From Plasmodium brasilianum (lineage: Eukaryota; Apicomplexa; Aconoidasida; Haemosporida; Plasmodiidae), in contig NC_090118.1 in NCBI RefSeq assembly GCF_023973825.1, forward strand, positions 1,657,001 through 1,721,000: a stretch of 64,000 nucleotides of DNA. Direction: 5' to 3'. The notes under the pieces were generated by a model. It ran no database searches. It saw only the letters and a program-made list of their open reading frames with translations, and was not told the DNA's origin. The first letter of the stretch is position 1; each line of letters begins with the position of its first letter. Below, in pieces: positions 40,364-53,663 of the stretch. The position numbers were made by a program, and so were the translations under genes.

Positions 40364-40850
40364 AGGTATATCACTGATATAACTCTAGTTAATTAAAGCA
40401 ACATATAAGGAACAATAGTTTAAATAACTGTTATATTATTATTACAGATTGAAAAGGATACAAATAATATATAACTAAAAATAAGTTATTAGAGAATGGG
40501 TACGGTGGTCAGGTAATACAAATAATAATGCTATATCAGAATATATTGAATATGTTTAGTATAAGTATAACGATAACTCAAGTTCTGTAGGCAAAAGATT
40601 AGAAAAGATATAAAATTATGTTTTGCGTAAGTCATTTGCAGTGATAGATGCACTATTTTAGAAAAAACATATGGGAGATTTATTCCTATATATAAATACA
40701 GAATATGTAAGGAAAATATGTAGAATCATAATTTAAAATATTCAACCTCTATGAGTATCACTTTAGCATTTAATCTATAGATATATTTTATAGTATTTTT
40801 ATTACTTTTTTTATTTTTTATCTCATTAGGAAATTTGTTATATATATTAG
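40364..40850 (+). pseudogene. Relic of a DUF3671-like exported protein, copy 2
   Basis: Positional counterpart of 25610-26085. It follows a nearly identical pre-acceptor stretch (TATTTTCTTTTTATAG here, TTTTCTTTTAATTCTAG there). Fragments such as SEYIEYV and VGKRLEKI align with EYSDIKQ and KSEKLFKK of copy 1 but are separated by stops. A hydrophobic AT-rich stretch near 40790-40840 stands where the membrane helix was. It is more degraded than copy 1, and the call depends on the comparison between the two. Confidence 0.35.
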
Positions 40851-42436
40851 GATAAGAAATACTACGAGTATTAATTAATTATGAAAACAAAGGTACAACT
40901 GTATAGTTGTTAGTATGTTATGGATTTTAATGGTTATTTATGTAATTGTAAAACTATTAAAATTAATTACTGAATTAGAAGGACATTCAGTAAAAGCCAA
41001 GTTATAATTAATATGTTATTTTTCAAAATAATGTTTTTCATCTATCTAATGTAGTTTTTCTTTATGAATAATGAAATTATATGATTATATAAGAATAACG
41101 GTTGTAAACTTATAGATATGTTTTTATTCAGCATAGATAGAACACACATATACCTTTATGCACAAAAGCAAAGAAAAAAATATTGTATTTGTTTAACAGT
41201 TTGAATGTTTCTACTTTTGATTTATTATTATAATGTATTACTTTGATGTAATTTAGTACTCTTATGTAGTATATATATATACACATACATTTTTCTCAAA
41301 ATATAAATGTAATATTTATATTACTCAATATTCTTAAGAAACATATGTTATCTATATGTAAAAATTTTATGTGTAAATGCTTTACATAAACTTATATTAT
41401 AATAAATATAAGATGGTTTAATTTATTATACGAAAAAAAATTAATATAACACTACACGACAAGTGAAGTAATTTATATTTTTAACAAATATTTATTTATT
41501 TTTTTTATGGTTACAATCTATAATTTGAATAATACTTTTAAAAAGGGTTACTATGAGAAATATATTTTTCACAACTAATTTGATATAAGAATACATTTTA
41601 TATATTTAAAAAAAATTTTTATACTTGAGGTATGGAATTATAAATTAATGATAATAGTATTATCCTTTAAAATATGAATTATTTATAGAACATCATCTAT
41701 TTTTCAATCGATGCAGATTTGTATTTGAATGAGTGATTTAAAAAATACTTCTCATTTATATTTTATATAATGTAAGCTTTTAGAGTTAAAAGCTTTTTAT
41801 AAAAATTAATTATATATGATAAATTATTTTGATAACAAAAAATTAAGTTCCTCCTTATTGTTTAGATAGTTAAAGTAGTGTATTTTAATACCATGATTAT
41901 TCATATATTAATGCATATTATACAGGAATTGCTCTATAATTTTTTGTTTTATTTTTATTATATTTTTTCTAAATTTATGTATAAAATAAAAAAGAAAACA
42001 ATGATACGTCCATAAATTTGCTAACTTATTAAATAACAACAGTATAAATTATATATAGTTAGGTACAATAATATTCAAAAATTATATTACAACGATGAAA
42101 GATCATTCTTAAATTACCTTTGAAATTTATGCTTTTTTATTAGATTAGGTATTTTGTTATAAATTATATATTTAAAACATATTATAAAATGTAATATAAT
42201 GCATATGTTTGTATAATAAATAATTTCAATACTGCAAATAAAAAGAATCAAAATTTGTACAATATATTATTTTCTTAATTTATTATTATTAGTATTATTA
42301 TTCTAGTATAATAATTAATATATTTCTAGAAATAAACAAGTTTTCCATAATATAATATTTATAATATTAGAATTATTATTAGGAAAACATTATTGAAATA
42401 CGTGATTGTTCTTTTAACATAAAAAGAAATGTATTA
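40851..42436. other. Intergenic, AT-rich
   Basis: No gene seen. This is the right end of the second copy of the tandem duplication. It merges into the upstream region of the class B pseudogene. Confidence 0.45.
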
Positions 42437-42468
42437 TCTATATTCTCTACATACGGTCTTCTATATAT
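42437..42468 (+). promoter_or_regulatory. Conserved upstream box of the pseudogene at 42857
   Basis: TCTATATTCTCTACATACG, about 420 bases before the ATG. It is retained although the gene behind it is broken. Confidence 0.45.
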
Positions 42469-42856
42469 AATCAATATATATATATTAAAAAATTATATAT
42501 ATACTTTTTAAAGAAATTGATAAAAAGATTATTAAATTAGTTTACTATATTAAATAAATAATTTATAGATTTTGAATATTTATTAATGATTTATATTTAT
42601 ACAATTTTAACTAAATATATCTTTTTTAAAAATAGCATTACAGTAAAACTTTTATAACTTATTTTTGAAGTTTGTGTTCCTTGTTTCTTATGTAAAAGAA
42701 AAATTAGTGTTATGAAATTTTTTATTATGTTTTCAGTAAGAGAAATTAAAAAAAAAATTTAATAAATAATAATAGTTTTCTTTAACATTAAAAGTATATT
42801 TTATTATTGTTAATTATAAACTAAATCAGTATATCACCTTATTACAGATGTATATT

Positions 42857-43821
42857 ATGGAACAAAAAATTAAATCAACGCTATTCTTTAAAATTTCTAC
42901 GTTGTACTTTTAAGTTGAATGTGTTATTTTTACGTTTATATGGTACGATAATATTATTTCAGGATATTTATATTATTTTTGTTTTTCGTTTTTTATTTTT
43001 ATTAGTACTATTTTTTATTAAGATATTTTTAACTCACTAAATAATAAAATTTTTTTTTCTTTATTAGTGCTCTCTTAACAAATCTTTGGATAGAAGCTAC
43101 GATCATCACAAAACTATATATATAAGATCTTTTCGTTTACTGGAAAAATATATTCAGGATAAGGATTCAAGAGGTGTAGGATTAAAAGAAGTAATGCTAA
43201 ATAATAAAATTAAGGAAAAACAAAAGTATATATCTAATAATATGGAAGAGCACTTGGGAATAAAGAAAAGAACAAATGGAAGTTCATCAGTGTTTTCGGA
43301 TGTGATAAACTACTCATGAAAAAAAAATCTTGTATATTTGAAACGAAAAATTATTCCAATTTAGAAAAAAAATATTCAAAGAACTTGATTACGAACATTT
43401 TCTTAGATATAACAGAACAATTACCAATAAAGTTTACAAAAAAATAATACTTAAAAAGTACAGATTACGAATGGTTTTACCTCTATTATTGTTTTCCTTA
43501 CTAATAATACCAATTATATTACATATATCTGGGAGTTTTGCACTTGTATGTGAGTTCTAGAAGGCATTGAATTCGAACTTTGGAGACGGTTGTATGGGTC
43601 CTTTAAAAAATTGGTTATGGAAATCCCCTTTATGGTGGTTGGGTAGTATAGTAATAGAAGCTCAAAAAGATAAGAAAATGTCTTTCATTGTTATTCCTTT
43701 TTTTAGCAGTATAATTTATTTTCTACCTCTCTTTATATTTGGAGTTACAATTATATTACGAATTGTATATTACCACAAAAAAGTTATAAAATATGAAAAA
43801 ATTAAGATCAAGAAAAGGTAA
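42857..43821 (+). pseudogene. fam-l/fam-m class B pseudogene
   Basis: All parts of a class B gene are present but broken. Exon 1 (42857-42942) is 86 bases instead of 87, shifts frame after MEQKIKSTLFFKISTLYF and has a TGA where the family has Trp. Exon 2 begins at 43068 (CSLNKSLDRSYDHHK) with FRLLEKYIQDKDS, loses frame before the class core, and loses it again in the A-run of the LEKK segment. An in-frame TAG lies at about 43558-43560. Beyond it the frame is open through an inter-helix loop with Trp (WLWKSPLWWLGS), helix 2 (IIYFLPLFIFGVTIIL) and the basic tail YYHKKVIKYEKIKIKKR. With at least four lesions it cannot give the normal protein. The neighbouring class A locus is also broken. Confidence 0.88.
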
Positions 43822-46110
43822 ATATACAATAGAGAAAATGTTTACTTCTGTAAAGAAATATTCGATAAGTACTAATATATATAATATATTTAATCATATA
43901 TACAATAAATATATCAATAACTATAAAAATTAGATACATAAACATACATAAAGTAAACATTTTTACAAACTAGTATAAACAAATATGTTCTTAGTTTTTT
44001 TGTAAATTTAAATGTTTTCATGTTTTTCATTTTGTACTTTAAGAAGTATTTTCAGTATTATTAAATATTATGAGTTATATATATATATATATATATAAGC
44101 ATATTTCAATATATTCTTATGAAAAAATATGTTGGTGTGTCAAAATTAATACAAAATAATACAATCCATATAATTTTGTCGAAGCTGTATGTTAATTTGT
44201 ATTTTTTTTATGAGAATTGGTGCTTTAAATTTTTTTTTTTTTTGTTATTTTCAGGTCTAAAATTATTTTTTGTTGAAACAGTTAAAAAAGACTATTATTA
44301 ATTTTAAACTATAGACAAATGTGTATTGTTTTGTACATGATAGAAAGAATGGGATGTAAACTGTTTTATTAATATATATATATTTTTTTCCTAAAGCAAA
44401 TTAGTAATTATTTTATAAAATAAGTTTTGTGAAAATTGTATATTAGAACATTTATTATAAATACAATTTCATTAGATGTCTTTTTTTTTGCATATTTTAA
44501 ATTAGGAGTTAAAAACGTATAATGAAATAACATATTTTTTTAATATATATTATATATAACTGTTTACTAACTTTAAGATATTAATAATTTACAAACGAAT
44601 GAAAAAAAGAAGAAAAAGAGTATATCTTTTATAATCGTTCTTATTTGTGAGCAAATGCAATTGTGAAAACTTCTTTAACTAATTATTTAACGATATTTTT
44701 AAAATAAATATATTATATATATATTTTTTATTATTTATATAATTAAAGGATTAACTTAATAAATTAAGCGTAATTATAAATTAATTAATAATATATTCAT
44801 ATTTTTTATTTTTTACCTTTGTTTTTTCATAATTATAGTATACTAAATATAGGTTTAGTATCTATAAAAATAATATTATCCATTAATGGAAATGAAAGTA
44901 TACATGTTTTTTTTGTAATAATATAATGTTTTATATATTCATATATATATATATATGTTCTATTATTTAGGATTGTCTAAAAAAATGTTGAGTAAACTTT
45001 TAATTATATTTTTGAGATTTATATAAATATAAATTAGTTTATATTATGTTTTAGTAACTTCTTCAAATTAATAATGATAATTTAAAAAATAAAAAGTAAA
45101 AATGGATGAAAGAATTATTTTTTTATAGGTTATAATTAATTATTTTTTTCCATTTGATAATTATGAATAATGTATATTGAAGAAGATACTCCATTTTGTT
45201 TTGTCTCACAATGCTTAATTAAACGTGTATCAAATATAACTTAACTCATTATATTCTTTTTCAAGTCATTTACTTTTGTAAAATTTAATTTTTTATAGAT
45301 TCAGATAAAATTCATAATATAATACCAATATATATGTTTTAGTTTCATAATAAAAAAAAGCACTCTTTATTCAATTAAAAAACATATGTATATTTATTAT
45401 TTTTAAAAGCATACTTAGTAACTAGTAAAAACGTAACTAGATTATATGGAATTACTATATGGCGAAAACGAAAATATTGATAATAAAAGTTTTAATAAAA
45501 TATATATATATGTGTTATTATTTAATATTAAATTATGCTATAATTTTATTGAATATTTTATTTAATCAAAATAATATATACATATATTGATACATGAAAT
45601 AATTTATTTTGAAAACACGCATTTGCACTTTTCTTTTTTTTTACATATATTAATGTTTCTTCTATATATGTAAATTAACTATATTAAAATTAAAAAAATT
45701 AAGTGAATGTATATAAATTTTTCTAATATAGAAATAATAGAGTATATATTGCACATAACTAAAAGTTATAATTTTTATAAATTATGAAACAAAAATAAAA
45801 AATCAATCAACTTCCTTTAAAATATATATTTTTTCGTAGATAAATTAGTAGCATGTATATTATATTTTTTAAATATATTACAGAATATATATAATTATAT
45901 ATGCTTATAGATTAACTAAAGCATCTGATATTATTAACATATAACAAAATATTATTTCTTTAATAATTTAATGCTATTATAATCATGATATAATAATATT
46001 TTATTACGAATAACTAGTTTATCCAAATTATAATACTAATAATTTTATAGTTAGCAGGAAATCATCATAAAAATTATTAATTATCCTCCTAACATGATGA
46101 AAATTGTATT
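43822..46110. other. Intergenic with family-shared 3' blocks
   Basis: No gene. A block near 44125-44180 carries CAATCCATATAATTTTGTCG, and one near 45405-45500 corresponds to the block about 1.55 kb after other class B stops. The distal upstream block of the next locus appears near 45805-45900. The short plus-strand frame at 44119-44301 covers the conserved 3' block and lacks protein motifs. Confidence 0.5.
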
Positions 46111-46140
46111 TTCTATATTCTCTATGTTATGTATTCTATA
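46111..46140 (+). promoter_or_regulatory. Conserved upstream box of the pseudogene at 46542
   Basis: TTCTATATTCTCTATGTTAT, about 431 bases before the ATG. It is intact although the gene is not. Confidence 0.45.
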
Positions 46141-46541
46141 TGAACTTACCACAATAAAATATTACTAAATACTTTATTTTTTTTTTATTTTATTTTTAAA
46201 ACATATTAATAAAAAAATCACTTAATTAGTAGGGTATATGACATAATTAATGTATATGTTTTAAATATTTATGAATAAATTCAAATATATTTATTTTGAT
46301 GTATATTGTTTTTTTATAGATAATATTAAGGTAAAATATTTATAATAGGTTTAAAAATTTATTGTTCTTTGTAAAAATATTATAAAATGATTTATAGTTA
46401 TATAAATTTTACTAAGATTTTAAGAAGAAATAATTAAAATATACTCTTAAATAAATACAGCGTCTTACATTTTTTATAGGATATTCTTCTATATTATTTT
46501 TTTCCCGTTCTATATATATTAGAATATTAAATATATATATA

Positions 46542-47443
46542 ATGGAACAAAACAATAGTCAATATTATTTTTTAAAATTTCTATGTTTATCCTTGTAACT
46601 TGTTTATGTCACTTTAACAATGATGTGGTATGATAATAGAATTTAATGATATTTCGATTATTCATTTTATTATATGTATTAATTGCAATAATGTATTTTA
46701 AACAATTAATTATTAATTATATTAAATAGCAAATAATTACTTTATTTATTATTTTTAGAGCTCATTTATCAAATCATATGATGAAGTCTTTAACTTTGGT
46801 AAAAAATCAGATATAAGAAATTATCGATCACTGGCAACATATAAACAGGATAAATATTCAAATAATATATATTTAAAAGAAGAGATTCCGTATAATTGAA
46901 TGAATAAACAAAGATATATATGTAATAATGATAAATATACTCATGGAAAAAATAAACAATTAAATAGAAATTCGTTAAATAAGGGGGGATTATATATAGA
47001 AGTTGTGGATTATAATAATGGGATGTTTCATGGAAAACATTTCCATTTTGAAAAAAAATTGGATTAAAAAGTAAGATTATGATAATATTCATGAAGGTAA
47101 TAGGATAATTCTTGATATTGGTTTAAAAAAAAAAAAATTTAGAAGTTACGGATTTGGAGTTGCCATATTTTTAATTTTTATCTTCTTGGGAATAGGTATA
47201 CCAATGCTACAAGGAATAAAGCCTTTAAGTGAAGCATGGAACAATATTACAATAGTTTCACATCCAATCCAGCATGCTTTGAAAAAAATTATTGAGTTCT
47301 GGCAAAAGAGTAGATGATACAATCTTTATACAATATTATCTAGTATACTTTTCGTTATATTATCTGTTATGATTATAGTTGCAATTTATAAGATCTTAAG
47401 GAATAATGAAAAATATAAAAGAATTAAGTATATGACTGAGTGA
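46542..47443 (+). pseudogene. fam-l/fam-m class A pseudogene
   Basis: Exon 1 (46542-46627) is 86 bases, one short of the family length, so the signal segment (ILFFKISMFILVT, LCHFNNDV) lies out of frame with the ATG. Exon 2 starts at 46759. The export motif is altered to RSLAT. A TGA follows EEIPYN, a one-base insertion breaks the core after MFHGKHFHFEKK, a TAA replaces a Lys just behind it, and a TGA interrupts the loop after FWQKSR. Both helices (VAIFLIFIFLGIGIPML; ILSSILFVILSVMIIV) and the tail KILRNNEKYKRIKYMTE are still recognisable. It is the first member of a doublet whose B member (49995) is intact. The minus-strand frame over its 5' half is a shadow. Confidence 0.9.
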
Positions 47444-49560
47444 AATATATAATTTCTAGTATATAGTTTTCTGTAAGTAGGTTATAAATATGACATAATA
47501 TCTGTGATATTTTTAGTGATATATTCTTAATAAACATAATTTTTTTTTTTTTTTTTTAAATAATAAATACACGTGTGTAAAAGTGAAATATTTTATGGTT
47601 CGTTATAAAAAATTATGTTCTCCAATTTATTTTGAATTAAAATATCATAATGTATTATAATATACATTTAATGTACAAATTAATCTTGATTAAATATATA
47701 TGACATTATATATATGTATATTTTTGTGTTTATAATATTTTTCATGAAAAATATATGTTTTTATTTTAGAATAGATATGCTATATCATAATATGTAAATC
47801 TTTATTAAATTCTCGTAATAATTTATATATTAAAAAATAACTGTTTCTTTCTATATCGTGCATTCTACTTGTCTAATTTTACTATATATTGTAGCTATTA
47901 AGAAAATGTGTTACTATCCTTAAGTTAAAAATAAATGTGACTTTTTTGATATTTTATGAAAGGAGTTGAATATATTTAGGTTTATTGATATATATATATA
48001 TATTTAATTTAAGTGAAAACCTTATATTTATTATATACGATATATTTTTGATAGAATATCTTAGAGAATGTACCATCTACAAAAAAAAAAATTAACAGAA
48101 TACTTGTTTCATTTGCATTGTATAAATATAAAATTATAAATATATAATTAGAAAATATTTATTCGAATATCTATTATCTATAATTATTTAATAATTATGA
48201 CATATTATGTCACTACATTAATTGAATAGTTAAAAATGTTTATTGTTTTACTATTGTACTTAAATATAATTTTTATTTGATTTCGAAAAAATTAATTAAA
48301 TATATGTTAAATAGGGAATAAAAAAAATGTATTCTATATTGTTTTTATTTTATATTTTGTTCAAAAATTAAATTAAAAAATCAAATTTAATCACATGCTC
48401 ATAAATAATATGTATAAATCTTTTTTCGTACCTGGGTGAAACAGTGATTTTGGGAGAATTTGATATGTAACAGAATATATTTAAATCAACATTAGACGAA
48501 ATTAAAAGAAATATATATTATACAGTATTTTATTATTGTATTGGTATTTATTTATATATTTAAGATATGTTTTATTATTGTCTATAAATATATTATATCA
48601 TATTTTAATATTACTGCAAAAATATATAAAAATATTTCTAGATTATACTGATAACTACTAATTAATTCATAAAAATAACACCCATCTATTGGATAAAACA
48701 AAATTAATAGTAATTTCTTATATATAATTCATAAATACGGGTATAGCTTTTAGTTTAAGTTTCAGGTATTACGTTTTATCCTATTTCTGCGAAATAACTA
48801 GCACATTAGTGATACTATAATTTTAACAGTAATTATATGAATAAATTATTAGTTTAGTGTAATACTACAAATTTCCACTATACGAAAGGATACTTATACA
48901 TATTATATTATTAAAACTGTATAATTTTGATATATTTCTATTTATAAAAATATATTAGATATCTGAAGTAAAATAAATTGACTAACAAACAAAATATTTA
49001 ATTTAATTATAACAAAATTAAAAAAATATATCATTAATTAAATAATATTTTAATAATAATACATGTAATACACTAATTACTGCTTTTTTTCGGTTTTATT
49101 AAATTAACATTTTTTTTGAGTACATAGTTTATTGAAAAAAGAAAAATGAAGTTGAGAATTTAAAAACATTACACTAGCAAATAAAGATAAGAATTAAATT
49201 AAATAAGAAACATTAACTTTTAGATAATACGATAAATTAATCGAAAATTGCAATTTATTTACTTTTAGAACATATATATTTTTTTGTAAAGTTTTTCTTG
49301 TAATATATAATTAAGATTTTTTAAATTCATTACAACCTTTTAAAAAATGAAAGTGTTATAATTAATGTAATATAAAATTCCATAAAACATATTTTCTTCT
49401 TCGTTTATTATTGTCATTATTAAATTATTAAAATAATTAATTTTACTTAATTGTCATAAGGAGTATTTCATAAATATAATTTCTATAAAATTAGAATTGT
49501 TATTAAAACAATAAATTAATAATTAGATATAATTATCTCAATATATAGTGCAACGTATTA
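47444..49560. other. Doublet spacer, AT-rich
   Basis: No gene. It has the same organisation as the other doublet spacers, including the TATAAATATAAAATTATAAA segment near 48120-48165. Confidence 0.5.
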
Positions 49561-49592
49561 TCTATAATTTATACATTCTATATTCTATATAT
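49561..49592 (+). promoter_or_regulatory. Conserved upstream box of the locus at 49995
   Basis: TCTATAATTTATACATTCTA followed by TATTCTATATATACC, about 434 bases before the ATG. A diverged copy of the shared box. Confidence 0.4.
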
Positions 49593-49994
49593 ACCGTATA
49601 CTATATAAATACAATATAGAGAAATATTCTGAAAACTTATATTTTTTTTTATTTGTTTTTTGAAGGATTAGTAAAAAAACAATTTAATTAATCAACTATA
49701 TAGTATAATTATACTATATAATTTAAATATTTTTGAAAAGATTAAAATTTTTTTTATCTTTATTAAAAATGCTTTTTTGAAAATATATTTAATATAAAAT
49801 TTTTTTAATATATAGAGTTTTTATTTTTTGTGTCTGCTGTAAAATGCATCGAAATTATATATATATTATTTAGTTTTCATAAAAATATATAAAAAAGAAA
49901 TTAGAAAAATAAATGTAGAAACATTTGTAATTAAAAATATATTATTGTAAATTTATTCCTCAATGTATATATTACAATTCTAAAAATGAATATC

Positions 49995-50967
49995 ATGGAA
50001 CAAAATATTAAATCAGTATTGTTTATTAAAATTTTTGTGTTTCTTATTTCATCTTGGATATTCCATCTTGGCAATAACATCGTATGATAATATTAAGGAC
50101 ATTTTTAATATTTATAATTTTTTGTATTTTATTTTTCTTTATACTCTTTTTTAGAGGGATATTTTTTATTAGATTAAATAATAAATATTTAATTTGTTTT
50201 TTTAGATTATTTTTAACAAATTTCTGGATAAAAAATACAAATTTTATAGAAAAACAGATATAGGAAATTATCGATTACTAGCTAAATATAAAAAGAATAG
50301 GGATTCAATTATTACAGGGATAAAGGATGAGTTATCAAGTAATGAATTTCATAAAAGAAAAAATATATCTTATAATGAAAACGAAAGGACACAAAAAAAG
50401 GAATTATCTAGTAGATGTTCATCAAGGAATGCGAGGGGCAATAAAAAAGCTATGAAAAATAAAACTTGTATATTTGAAACAAAAAAATATTCCTATTTAG
50501 AGAAAAAAATATTCAAAGAACTTGATTACGAAGATTTTCTTAAAAACAATAGGATAATTACTGACAAGATTTACAAAAAGATAATACGTAGAAAATACGG
50601 TTTAAAACTTTCTTTACCTATAATACTGATATTGTTATTGTCAGTTGCATTAATATCTGATTATTTTTGCGGTTATATAATTATAGCTAAGTTCATTAAT
50701 ACGTTGACATCATATTTTGGTAAGAATTGTTTTAATAAATTACGTGATTGGTTGTTAAGTTCCCCTTTAAAATTTATGGCTGTAACAGTACAATCCTCCG
50801 GTGGAAGTGGTGGGAGTGCTACTACTACTATTATCGTTAAACCTTTTTTTAGTAATCTAATGTTTTTTTTACCTTTATTAATATGTGTTGTCGCAATTAT
50901 ATTAGGGTTATTTTACTATCATAAAAAAGTTAAAAAATATGAAAAAATTAAGTTCAAGAAAAGGTAA
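49995..50967 (+). CDS. fam-l/fam-m exported protein, class B
   Basis: Exons 49995-50081 (MEQNIKSVLFIKIFVFLISS, WIFHLGNNI) and 50206-50967 join in phase 0 across a 124-base intron (GTATGA..TTTTAG) to give 282 residues. An in-frame ATG at 49986 would add three residues; the second ATG matches the 29-codon exon of the siblings. The export-like motif is NYRLLAKYKK (near residue 52). After a Lys/Arg/Ser linker come the class B core IFETKKYSYLEKKIFKELDY, FLKNNRIITDKIYKK, helix 1 (LSLPIILILLLSVALI), a loop with two Cys and an unusual Ser/Gly/Thr run (SSGGSGGSATTT), helix 2 (NLMFFLPLLICVVAIILGL) and tail FYYHKKVKKYEKIKFKKR. It is the intact partner of a broken class A locus. Predicted exported membrane protein of unknown role. 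Confidence 0.9.
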
Positions 50968-53242
50968 AATGGATAGTAAGAAACATAATTATATTTATAA
51001 ATAAATCTCATATTTGAAGAAATATCTGTAATAGATTTAGTAATATACCCAATAAACATGACCATATTTGAATAAATTTTATAACTGTATCATCATATAC
51101 AAAGCTATTTTGATACACATCTGAAAAAAAACATGTTTTATTTTTTTTCTTAGAGTATAAATGTTTTATTGTTTTTCCACCTGTATTTTAAGGTATTGTA
51201 CTAGTATAACTACATAGTACCACTTAATATATATATATATATATGTATAAGTGAATATTTTATTATATTCCTAATAAAAAAATAAGTTTGTCCGTTAAAA
51301 TTAATATAAAACAGAACAATTCATATAATTTTTTTTAAATTTTATGTAATCTTTTTTTGAGCTATTATAAATGGTACTTTTTTTTAGTATGACTTGGTCT
51401 AAAATTATTATCTGATGGAAGAAATAAAAAAATTTATTATTATTTTTATATTAAAAATAAATATTCCATGTTTTTCCCTTATTGAAATAATGCAAAGATA
51501 TTTTGTAGTGTTGGCATATATATTTTTAATTAAAAACCTAACATTTATTCTGTAAATTAAGGTTAATGTGATATGAATAATATATTTCCTGTACATGTCA
51601 TTATAAAAAATAGTTGTTTTTTCATGCTTTAACAAGGAAAATATAAGTATTTAATTAAATAATATATTTATTAATCATTGATTATTTATAATATTTTACT
51701 AAATTCAGAATTATTTTTATACTTAAGGGAAGAGTCCAATCCATTTTATTTATTATTATTGTGCTTTGTTGTGGCTTTAAATGTATTTTGAAAAGACAAA
51801 TTAAATATATATTTATATATTTTTCATTATTAAAAGATGAACTTATTTAAATGCAGTAATATTGTGGTGGATGATATATTTCGATTTGTTTTCTATTTAT
51901 ATTTTCTTTTATTCACAATGATAATCCACTAAAAATGTGTTATATATATATACATATATATATATACAAATAAATATTGTTATTAAGGTTAATTAAAAAG
52001 AATATATGTTTTCTACCGCTACACAATAATATATAGGTATTTATCTCTATATTTTATCTATGTTTTATTTTCGTATATGTATTATGTATTGTACTAATTT
52101 CATATTAAAGTTGTATAAAAATATATATCATTTATATTAAGAATTAGTCAATTCATAAAAATTAATAGCGATAATATGTTAAACAAAACAAAACAAAAAT
52201 GAAAGAATTATTTTTTTATAAATAATTTATAAAATCATAAGGATATTTTTATTTATTATGTTGTAATTATGTGTGTTTTAAAAGTTTGTTCTTCTTACAT
52301 TGTTCAATTAAATAAGTATATTGAATAAGGTTGAACATACAGATATTTTTTAAGTAAATTTAATATATAAATATCATTTATCAAATTTTATTTTTACATA
52401 TTCCAATGTATTTTGTAATATAATATACTTAAATATTTTATTTTTAACGTTTACATACACTTCATAAAGTACTGTTTACTTAAAATAATACATGCAATAT
52501 TAATCATTTGTAAAAAAATATTATTAGGACTAAAAGAAAATTAAACTAGCATGTATGGTCATTTCTTCAGTGGAAATTAAAAATATCTCTAATAACCATT
52601 TAAATATAGAAAACAAATATTTTTAGTATTTATTTTTTTTTTTTTGTTAATGTTATGTATTACTATAATTTGTAAAACTGTTTAGTTTTATATAAAAAAT
52701 ACGTATATTAATAGATATACGGAATAATTTTATTGTCATAAATTTTTTTTTTTCTTAAGTATATTAATATTTTTTATAAATATGTATAGTTAATTAAAAA
52801 AATATATTAGTAATTAGGAAGATTAATACAAATATTTTTTATTTATAAACAATGATGTGAACCATTTATAATTAATATCTATATTTCTATAATATTATGG
52901 GAACAATAAAAAATCAATTTTTATTTTCTTTTAGAACAGATATTTTTTCGTAGATTAAGTATTACCATATAAATTTTATTATTTTAAAATATATTATAAT
53001 ATATAAATTATTGTGAATCTTAAAGGAGTTATTGGCAAATGTATTACAATTAACTTAATACAAAATATTCCTTTCTTCGTTTATTTCCGCTGTTATTTTA
53101 TTGTTATTATATATAATATTTATATAAGTATAACAAAAATTTCGTCTAGAATATAATGTATATAATATAGATATCATTATTAGGATAACATGATTAAGAT
53201 TAGTAATTATTGTCTTATATATATAGGAATATATTATATATG
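50968..53242. other. Intergenic with family-shared 3' blocks
   Basis: No gene. At about 51290-51335 is a block containing CAATTCATATAATTTTTTTT, shared with other 3' flanks. TA-rich tracts lie near 51225-51245 and 51943-51966. The minus-strand frames at 51408-51635 and 53055-53285 are AT-driven and lie over conserved flanking blocks. Confidence 0.5.
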
Positions 53243-53261
53243 TATTCTCTATATTCTCTAT
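53243..53261 (+). promoter_or_regulatory. Conserved upstream box of the locus at 53664
   Basis: ATTCTCTATATTCTCTA, a doubled CTCTATATTCTCTA core, about 420 bases before the ATG. Confidence 0.45.
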
Positions 53262-53663
53262 GGTATAAGTGTTCAATATTTCCATGTAATAAGAAATACA
53301 TATTTATTTTTTAATTTGTTCCGAAAATATTAATAAATTAATAATTTAATTAATACAATGTATTAAATAAATTATATATTTTAAATATTTGTTAATCTAG
53401 TAAATTATTTTATTTTAGTGAAAGATATCTTTTTAAATAGAGTTATGTTAAATATTATATAATGCAATAATTAATTCATTTCTCTTTGCAGAAGCTGAAA
53501 AGTATGTTATAACTATGTATATATTATTATGTTATTACTAAAAAATAAAAAATAACAATAATAGAAAATTAAATAAATAATTACAGCGTGCTTTATGATA
53601 AAAAAATACTATATTATTATTAATTTTTAACCTTTTCAAAAAATTAATGTATTAAATATCCCT

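Noticed and set aside
46790..47092. Minus-strand open frame of 100 codons
   Set aside because: It lies over the class A pseudogene and mirrors its codons, with no motif of its own.
51408..51635. 75-codon minus-strand frame, likewise 53055-53285 and 61466-61708
   Set aside because: They lie over conserved fam flanks that are not open at the other loci.
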